Assembly: GCA_021788115.1 (NCBI GenBank) | Contig: JAJYLA010000020.1 | Span: 1-38,938 of the forward strand | DNA from: Actinomycetes bacterium | GTDB taxonomy: Bacteria; Actinomycetota; Acidimicrobiia; Acidimicrobiales; Palsa-688 | Direction of reading: 5' to 3' | Length of the DNA stretch: 38,938 nt | Part shown: positions 33,246-38,938 of the stretch, one piece after another | Position numbering within the stretch: the stretch's first letter is position 1 | Layout: every line of letters starts with the position of its first letter | Translations under genes and position numbers: made by a program | The notes under the pieces: generated by a model | Told to the model about the DNA's origin: nothing | The model's database searches: none | What the model saw: only the letters and a program-made list of their open reading frames with translations

Positions 33246-33544
33246 GGGATGCGGGCCCACACCCTTCCATGGGTGGATGCGGACCGGCATCTCCATCTAC
33301 GAAGCGCTCGGCGAGGTCTACCCGCTCTTCGCAGGCGACGATCCCGACCGCAAGGCGGACGAGGTGTTCCCCAACGCATCCGCGGTCGTGCTCGCCGGGC
33401 GAAAGGTGGCCCTTGCGGCGTGGTGTGCTGGAGCACCGGGGGTGTGGATGTGGGCCTTTGCCGACTCCCGACCGGGTCGACGCCGCGTTGGCGGCCCTCA
33501 CCGGAGTGCTCGCACTCGAGGGAAGCTGGGAGTTGTGTCGGTGA
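33244..33544 (+). pseudogene. Unknown ORF with a frameshift near 33470
   Basis: Frame 1 encodes ISIYEALGEVYPLFAGDDPD, then ASAVVLAGRKVALAAWCAG and VWMWAFADS with high GC at third positions. The coding pattern then continues in another frame as DRVDAALAALTGVLALEGSW to a TGA at 33544. Joined, these give about 95-100 residues of one protein with no family I recognise. The start could be 33244 or 33277. It overlaps the divergent RHH gene start by 2 nt if the first is used. Confidence 0.4.
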
Positions 33545-33873
33545 TCCACTCGAAGGGGTGATCCTGCTCCCGCAAGGCCGTGGTGCGAAGCGCGAAGCCC
33601 GGCGTGCCGGCGTCGGGCCGCGCGGCCGGAGCACCCGGGTCGCGGACCGTGATCGTCACCGGCCAACCCCTCGCAGCGATACCGACGCTCCGTGTATCAC
33701 GTCGGAGATCACAGGTAGGGGCTGAAGCTGCTTCGCGAACACCAAGGTGGCCCGAAGCCGGCGGCGACAAAGCGCTGAAGGGCGAGTTTGCCGCCGGTGA
33801 CCGTCACCCAGGTGTGACGCCGGGTCTGGATTGCTCCGGCCCGAACCTGCCACGTCCACCGCTTGACGGCGGG
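33545..33873. other. Gap without a supported gene
   Basis: This 329-base stretch holds no frame with convincing coding character on either strand and no tRNA or clear hairpin terminator that I can see. It may contain debris of the broken ORF upstream, since the surroundings are degenerate. Confidence 0.6.
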
Positions 33874-36663
33874 TCACAGCAACGGTGTCGGGCGTTCGCT
33901 TGGATTGCTGAGTGCTGGTCGGAGTTGACGACGGGATGTGATGCCTAGTCGAGCGTAGGTGTGGGTGAGGTGGAGTTCGACGGTGCGGACCGAGATTGAG
34001 AGCTGCCGGCCGATCTCGGTGTTGGTTTTGCCGCTGGCAGCGAGTTCGGCGACGCGCTGTTCGATCGGGCTGAGTGGCTCGTCCGGTGTGCGGTGCTTTC
34101 GCCGGCGACCGCCTGCCGCGTGCAGCTCGGCCAAGGCGCGTGTCTCGAGCCTTTGGGCGTCGCAGCTGTTGGCTAGGTCGACTGCCTGAGTCAGGACTGG
34201 GCGGGCCGAGCTAGCAGAGCGGCGCCGGCGGAGGAACCCTCCATACGCTATGAGCGTCTCAACCTCCTCGAGGGGCATGGGTAAGCCCTGGTGCCACTCG
34301 AGGGCGGCGGCGAAGTGGGAGGCTGCGCTGTCGAGATCTCCGGCCCGCTCGGCTAGTAGCGCCCTTCCTCTGGCGGCGACGGCACGAGGGAAGCGGGTCC
34401 CGAGGCCCACCCCGGCGACTTCGGCCTTGTCGATGACCCGTTGGGCGTCGCTGTCGCGTCCGGTGGCCAGGGAGGCGACGATGGCCACGGGATGCCACAT
34501 CCCGATGATGGGATCGACGGCGCCGATCCGTTCGGCCAGGGTCTCCACTCGGGCCATGAGCGTGCGGGCGGCGCGGGGATCGTCGGCCTCCAGGGCCAGA
34601 GTGGCTCGTAGCGGCCAGAGGAACAGCCGCACCGTCGGAATGAACTCGCCGTCGGCTCCCACCATCGCCTCGACGCGGTCGCAGTACCGGGCCGCCTCGT
34701 CGAGCATCCCCATCTCGAGATGCACCGAGGCCAGGCCGATGCAGGTCCATACGCCTAGCGCGGGGGCGTTACCCTCCCGGTTCAGGGCGTCCAGCAGCGT
34801 CTGTCGGGCCTCGGCCAGCCGCCCCAGGAGGGCCAAGGTGTGGGAGTGGGCCACGTCGTAGGTCGTGCGCGCCCAGGGCGTGTTCGCCTCGCCGGCCTCG
34901 GCTATGGCCGCGCGGTAGTCGGCCATAGCCTCCTCGAAGGCCTCCAATGACTTGTGGGCCTGCAGTTGCTGGAACCGGGGGCCGTACTCGACGGCTCCGT
35001 GCAGGCCTCGCAGACCGGAGCCGGCGGGCAGGCGGGCGAGCGCCGCCTCGATCTCGGCGGCGCCCTCGACCCGGGCGTGGCAGAGGCGGGCGGACCCTCG
35101 GGCGGCCATGACCCAGGCGGCGAGCTCGGGCTCGGCGTCGCCCGGCAACATGGCCGCGGCCCGCTCGGCGAAGTCCAAAGAGCGAACCGGGCCGGAGAAA
35201 TACATGGTCATCAAGGACGCCTCGAGTAGCACCTCGGTGGCCAGGACCCGGTGACTGTCACGGGCCCCGGCGGCGGCGCGTTCGAGGGCGGCCTCCGCCC
35301 GGTCGAGCATCCCCATCCTGACCAGGCACCGGGCCAGGATGCGGTTGACGTCGGCCTCGACGAGCCTGTCGGTCCCGGGTCGGGCCAGCATCGACCGGCA
35401 CACCCCGGCGGCCTCGGCCGGCTCTCCCGCCGCCAGCAGGGCATCGGCCAAACGGCGCGAAAGGTCCGGCGAGGGCCGGTCCCCCGCCAGGGCGACGGCG
35501 TGGCGCAGCCACCTGGCCGCGGTGGCGGTGGCCCCGTGGGTCAGCGCCTCGGCGCCGGCGGCTTCCACGGCTGAGACCGCGTCGTTGTCGCCGACGAGTT
35601 CACCGGCAACGGCGTGACGGGCGGCCTCGGCAGCGGGAAGGCCGTGGGCCCACGCCAGGCGGAAAGCGGCCGCGTGCATCTGGGCGCGCACCGGCGAGGG
35701 CAAGTCCTCATACAGCGCCTCTTGGAGCAAAGCATGGTTGAAGAGGGCATGGCCGCTCACGGCTCGGATCAGCCCCGCTCCGCACAGCGCTTCCAAGGCG
35801 GCCCTGGCCGCCGCCGCGTCCAGTCCGGCGAGCGCCGCCGCCAGGCTGGGACGGAAGCTCACCCCGAACACAGCGGCGGCGCGCGCGTAGTCAAGTGACG
35901 CACCATCCAGTCCGGTAAATCGGGCCAGGAGCAACCCGCCGGGGCCCAGATCCAGGCCAGTTTGCGACAGCTCACCGAGTTGGTCCACGATGGGAGCCAG
36001 CTGGTGCAGCAGGGCTGGGTTGCCCGCGCACAGCGCCGGCAACTCCTTGGTCAGGCGTGCGCCGACGGGTCTCGCAGTGATACGAGACAAAAGCTCGATC
36101 GAGGCTGGCTGGCTCAATGGGCTCAAGGCCGAGACACGGGCCGCCCCTCCCGCAACCAGCGCATTGACCGCCTGGGCGGCGGCCGGGGGCCAAGGCCGCA
36201 AGGTGGCAACGATCGCCAACGAGGTCGGCTCCAGGTGGCGTGCCAGAAGCCCCAGCAGGGCCAGGGAATCGCCGTCGGCCCAGTGCAAGTCGTCAAGGGC
36301 GAGCAAGATGGGCGCATCGGCACCGCCAAGCCAGTCCTGGACCCGGTACCACGCGGCCACCGCCCGCTCCGCGGCGGGCAGCTCCGACGCGGCGCGCGTC
36401 ACATCCCCGCTCCCCGCTTGGTGTAGGGCCCCTCCCAAAAGTCCGAAGGGCAACACAACCTCTGACGCCTCCCCGCTGGCCTGCCCCACGACAAACCCGT
36501 CCGCGGCGCGGATCGCCTCGCCCAGCAGGGCCGACTTGCCCAAACCGGCTTCCCCCATGACAAAAAGGACCGACATGCGGCCGGCCCGGGCGCCGGAAAG
36601 GGCCACGCCGATCGCCCCCATCGCATCTGAGCGCTCAAGCAGTCCCAGCTGTCCCCCGGGCAC
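33874..36663 (-). CDS. Large AAA/LuxR-family (MalT/LAL-type) transcriptional regulator
   Basis: This is a 929-residue regulator. The N-terminal NTPase has Walker A MGEAGLGKSALL and Walker B ILLALDDLHWADGDS. A long helical, TPR-like region of about 500 residues follows, and the C-terminus is a LuxR HTH (PLSPIEQRVAELAASGKTNT, then IGRQLSISVRTVELHLTHTYARLG over the join). Such proteins sense an inducer with the ATPase/TPR part and bind DNA through the HTH. I favour the GTG at 36663, because AGGAGGGG lies just upstream; a GTG at 36675 is the alternative. It is divergent from the small ORF at 36754. Target genes are unknown. Confidence 0.9.
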   Translation of the reverse strand: MPGGQLGLLERSDAMGAIGVALSGARAGRMSVLFVMGEAGLGKSALLGEAIRAADGFVVGQASGEASEVVLPFGLLGGALHQAGSGDVTRAASELPAAERAVAAWYRVQDWLGGADAPILLALDDLHWADGDSLALLGLLARHLEPTSLAIVATLRPWPPAAAQAVNALVAGGAARVSALSPLSQPASIELLSRITARPVGARLTKELPALCAGNPALLHQLAPIVDQLGELSQTGLDLGPGGLLLARFTGLDGASLDYARAAAVFGVSFRPSLAAALAGLDAAAARAALEALCGAGLIRAVSGHALFNHALLQEALYEDLPSPVRAQMHAAAFRLAWAHGLPAAEAARHAVAGELVGDNDAVSAVEAAGAEALTHGATATAARWLRHAVALAGDRPSPDLSRRLADALLAAGEPAEAAGVCRSMLARPGTDRLVEADVNRILARCLVRMGMLDRAEAALERAAAGARDSHRVLATEVLLEASLMTMYFSGPVRSLDFAERAAAMLPGDAEPELAAWVMAARGSARLCHARVEGAAEIEAALARLPAGSGLRGLHGAVEYGPRFQQLQAHKSLEAFEEAMADYRAAIAEAGEANTPWARTTYDVAHSHTLALLGRLAEARQTLLDALNREGNAPALGVWTCIGLASVHLEMGMLDEAARYCDRVEAMVGADGEFIPTVRLFLWPLRATLALEADDPRAARTLMARVETLAERIGAVDPIIGMWHPVAIVASLATGRDSDAQRVIDKAEVAGVGLGTRFPRAVAARGRALLAERAGDLDSAASHFAAALEWHQGLPMPLEEVETLIAYGGFLRRRRSASSARPVLTQAVDLANSCDAQRLETRALAELHAAGGRRRKHRTPDEPLSPIEQRVAELAASGKTNTEIGRQLSISVRTVELHLTHTYARLGITSRRQLRPALSNPSERPTPLL

Positions 36664-36753
36664 GCCCCTCCTCACCCTGTGAGCCTTCGCCCCTGCTTAT
36701 CCATGCGGGCTGTCCCCGATGCTATCAATGGCCCGGCCGCTGAGAATACCCAT

Positions 36754-36969
36754 ATGGTCACACCGCGGCGCGATTCCGAGCCCGTCACCGCCTTCGAAGA
36801 GCCGCCCCCCAAAGCGGCACACCTGGCGGTCGACCTGGTCATGGATTTCGACAACAACAGCCTGTCCGGAACGGTGGGGTGGCGCGACCGGCCGCCGGTC
36901 GCCTTCAGCGGATGGATCGGCCTGATGGCCGCCATCGACACTCTCCGCCACGAACGAGCCCGCAGCTGA
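36754..36969 (+). CDS. Small hypothetical protein divergent from the LuxR regulator
   Basis: This 71-residue ORF contains HLAVDLVMDFDNNSLSGTVG and RDRPPVAFSGWIGLMAAIDT. The alternating strands and closing helix suggest a compact domain; I have seen similar small actinobacterial hypotheticals but cannot name the family. The same frame is open from a GTG at 36679 and an ATG at 36703, so the start is uncertain, and none has a good ribosome site. It lies directly divergent to the regulator at 33874-36663, which may control it. Confidence 0.6.
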   Translation: MVTPRRDSEPVTAFEEPPPKAAHLAVDLVMDFDNNSLSGTVGWRDRPPVAFSGWIGLMAAIDTLRHERARS

Positions 36970-37165
36970 CCTTCTCCTTATTTTTGCGGGGTACCCACGA
37001 TGCTAAGGCCATCCCAACCCGCTCAATATTGATCGCGGACGCCAAGCGCGAAGGGGACAGCCATGACCGTGCAGCGAAGTCCACCTAGCCGGGAATATCG
37101 AGCCCGCCAGCCGTGACGGCGCGAGGAGGGGCCAATGGTTGTCTCGACCGACGTGAGGAGTGCCG

Positions 37166-38938
37166 ATGAGATCTGCCGCCGCGTTTGGTATAGGCCGTGG
37201 CGCGGGGAGGTGGACTACAGCGATTCGGCTGGTGGCCCTAGTGGCGATTGCGGGTCTGGCGGTGAAGTCATGCTCGTTCCCAACCTCCGTATCAGGTGCG
37301 AAATCCGCACCTGTGACGCCAAAGGCGATCCCGTCGAAGGTGGTCCGGCCTGCATCTGCCAGCGTCGCTCCGATTCGACCGGCCAGTGGCAGTTCGAAGA
37401 AGGGGTACTGGGCGGTGGCATCGGATGGAGGGGTCTTCTCTTTTGACGCGCCGTTCTTCGGGTCGATGGGCGGGATGCATCTCGACCAGCCGATCGTCGG
37501 CATGGCAGCGGCACCCGGGGGTGACGGATACTGGCTGGTCGGCCGCGATGGCGGCGTTTTCAGCTTCGGGCCGCTCGCCCATTTCCACGGGTCGACCGGC
37601 GGTATGCATCTGAACCAGCCGATCGTCGGCATGGCCGCCGACCCGGCCACCGGCGGCTACTGGCTGGTGGCCTCCGACGGGGGGGTCTTCTCGTTCAAGG
37701 CCCCGTTCTTCGGGTCGACCGGCGGGGTACACCTCGACCAGCCGATCGTCGGCATGGCCGCCGACCCGGCCACCGGCGGCTACTGGCTGGTGGCCTCCGA
37801 CGGGGGGATCTTCTCGTTCAAGGCCCCGTTCTTCGGGTCGACCGGCGGGATCCACCTCGACCAGTCCATTGTCGGCATGGCCTCAACCGGAGGCGGGACC
37901 CAGAGCGGGCCCCTCACCATCGTCACCGCGAACCTCCCCTCCGCCATCGTCGGTCAGCCCTACCATCTCGATCTGGAGGCAACCGGCGGGCTGCCCCCCT
38001 ACGTCTGGTCGATCGAGTCGGGGATGCTGCCGTCGGGGCTTGCCCTGGAGGCGACGACCGGCGCGATCAGCGGGGTCCCCAGCTCCGCGGCGGTGGCACC
38101 GCTCACCATCGAGGTCTCAGACTCCCGCGGCCAGCTGGCGACGAAGGCCCTCACCCTGGTGGTCGGTCTTCCACCGGCCGGGGTGGGGACCCTGGCGGTG
38201 TCGATCGACCAACTCCCAGCCGGCGTGCCGGCGTCGGTGAGCGTGCAAGGCCCGGGGGGCTACTCGAAGGACTTGTCGGCTACGGGCGCGCTGGCGGTCC
38301 CCCCCGGCACCTACACGGTGTCGGCGGCACCGGTGAGCAACGGCACCAGCACCTTCTACCCGACGGTGACAGGCAGCCCGGCGACGGTCGTGGCCGGCCG
38401 GGAGGCCGTGGTCGGGGTCAGCTACCTCACCACGGTCCCCGACACGACCAAGGTGGTGGCCACCCCTGACATCTCGGCCGACCTCCAGTCGGTGTCAAAG
38501 GACGGCTCCACCTACACCTTCTCCCCGGTGCCCTCCAGCCTGGACGACGTTCAGATCGGTGACGTCATCGCCGGCGGTGCGACCCCCAGCAGGCCGGCGG
38601 GGTTCCTGCGCAAGGTCCTGAGCATGAACGAGGACGGCAGCACCCTCACCTTGATCACCGCTCCGGCCTTGCTGTCGGAGGCGATCAGCAGGGGCATGTT
38701 CGATGTCACGGGGCCGAGAGGCAGCCTCGACCCTTCCCAGCTGCGGCTGCTTGCCTCACGCGTCCGCCCGCGCCTGGTTGCCGCCTCCAGCAACCCGCCG
38801 CACTCGGGGTCCCTGAGGATGGCGGCCAACGCCAGCGAGAACTGCGGCCTGAACGTCCAGGGAAGCCCCTCGGCCAGCTTCTCGCAGTTCAGCGTGACGC
38901 CGGTGCTGAACGCCGGTTGGGGCGCGAGCTCGGGGGTC
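37166..38938 (+). CDS. Secreted [10 protein letters not shown]-repeat protein with Ig-like domain, 3' end outside the window
   Basis: This frame stays open to the last base (591 codons seen). The ATG at 37166 has GAGGAG five bases upstream. Residues about 15-38 are a hydrophobic export signal ([16 protein letters not shown]). Residues about 78-235 hold four tandem 41-residue repeats with GYW(L/A)VASDGG(V/I)FSF and [18 protein letters not shown]. Next comes a putative Ig (He_PIG) domain ([20 protein letters not shown], then [17 protein letters not shown]), and further beta-rich segments follow with no recognised name. It shares its repeats with the CHAP protein at 15641-16939, but with a different C-terminus. 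Likely a surface or secreted protein. Confidence 0.85.
   Translation, partial: MRSAAAFGIGRGAGRWTTAIRLVALVAIAGLAVKSCSFPTSVSGAKSAPVTPKAIPSKVVRPASASVAPIRPASGSSKKGYWAVASDGGVFSFDAPFFGSMGGMHLDQPIVGMAAAPGGDGYWLVGRDGGVFSFGPLAHFHGSTGGMHLNQPIVGMAADPATGGYWLVASDGGVFSFKAPFFGSTGGVHLDQPIVGMAADPATGGYWLVASDGGIFSFKAPFFGSTGGIHLDQSIVGMASTGGGTQSGPLTIVTANLPSAIVGQPYHLDLEATGGLPPYVWSIESGMLPSGLALEATTGAISGVPSSAAVAPLTIEVSDSRGQLATKALTLVVGLPPAGVGTLAVSIDQLPAGVPASVSVQGPGGYSKDLSATGALAVPPGTYTVSAAPVSNGTSTFYPTVTGSPATVVAGREAVVGVSYLTTVPDTTKVVATPDISADLQSVSKDGSTYTFSPVPSSLDDVQIGDVIAGGATPSRPAGFLRKVLSMNEDGSTLTLITAPALLSEAISRGMFDVTGPRGSLDPSQLRLLASRVRPRLVAASSNPPHSGSLRMAANASENCGLNVQGSPSASFSQFSVTPVLNAGWGASSGV
37619..37864 (+). repeat. Two nearly identical 123-bp tandem repeats
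   Basis: Units 37619-37741 and 37742-37864 differ at only a few positions (for example V/I codons) and encode 41 residues each. They lie inside the secreted repeat protein and indicate recent duplication or gene conversion. Confidence 0.85.

Noticed and set aside
31107-33725. An 870-codon plus-strand open frame
   Set aside because: It runs antisense to the AI-2E-family gene; only the segment about 31478-31772 makes sense, as part of the LuxR pseudogene.
37135-37446. A 103-codon ORF starting at 37135
   Set aside because: It overlaps the secreted repeat protein in a different frame, and its sequence resembles no protein.
1-38938. CRISPR arrays, tRNA or rRNA genes
   Set aside because: No regularly spaced repeat array and no cloverleaf or rRNA-like segment was seen; the tandem repeats found are operator-like or protein-coding.

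Overview
The window is high-GC DNA with actinobacterial traits: a mycothiol-type maleylpyruvate isomerase, LLM-class and PaaX/IclR genes, frequent ATGA/GTGA/TGATG stop-start overlaps, and likely leaderless messages. Two secreted proteins built from '[10 protein letters not shown]' repeats suggest Acidimicrobiia or a close relative. That placement is an inference from family experience, not a database result.

Layout. (1) 251-2984 is an accessory patch: a putative PD-(D/E)XK protein coupled to a phosphorothioate-DNA-binding HNH nuclease, followed by a tyrosine recombinase broken by two frameshifts. (2) 3114-15628 is a catabolic regulon. A leftward operon encodes two ABC permeases, an ATPase, a substrate-binding lipoprotein and a metal-dependent amidohydrolase. 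An IclR-family regulator sits in the middle. A rightward operon encodes a second amidohydrolase-fold enzyme, a two-subunit CoA-transferase, an LLM flavin enzyme, an acyl-CoA dehydrogenase, a MaoC hydratase and a CaiB-type CoA-transferase. Both operons have near-consensus promoters with the same inverted repeat placed exactly 18 nt downstream of the -10 box, and a third copy overlaps the iclR start codon. The substrate is not recognised. (3) 15641-16939 encodes a secreted repeat protein ending in a CHAP hydrolase domain. (4) 17053-23034 is a leftward salicylate-to-gentisate operon: a salicylyl-CoA 5-hydroxylase and aryl-CoA ligase in one uninterrupted reading frame, gentisate dioxygenase, fumarylpyruvate hydrolase and maleylpyruvate isomerase. 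It is divergent from a PaaX-family regulator. (5) 24106-27168 is a large PLD-helicase-DUF3427-like protein, a possible defence or repair gene. (6) 27203-28798 encodes a shikimate kinase/dehydroquinate-synthase fusion with an altered synthase motif. (7) 28968-30660 encodes a sulfide:quinone oxidoreductase behind a CsoR/CstR-type palindrome, then a 48-residue protein. (8) 30793-33544 holds a decayed LuxR-family regulator, an AI-2E-family membrane protein, a ribbon-helix-helix protein and a broken ORF. (9) 33874-38938 holds a large AAA/LuxR regulator, a small divergent ORF, and a secreted repeat protein running off the window end.

The strongest leads are the IclR regulon with its three-copy operator and uncharacterised pathway, the hydroxylase-ligase fusion frame with a shrunken OYE-like module, the coupled nuclease pair at 251-1773, and the persulfide-type operator before sqr.
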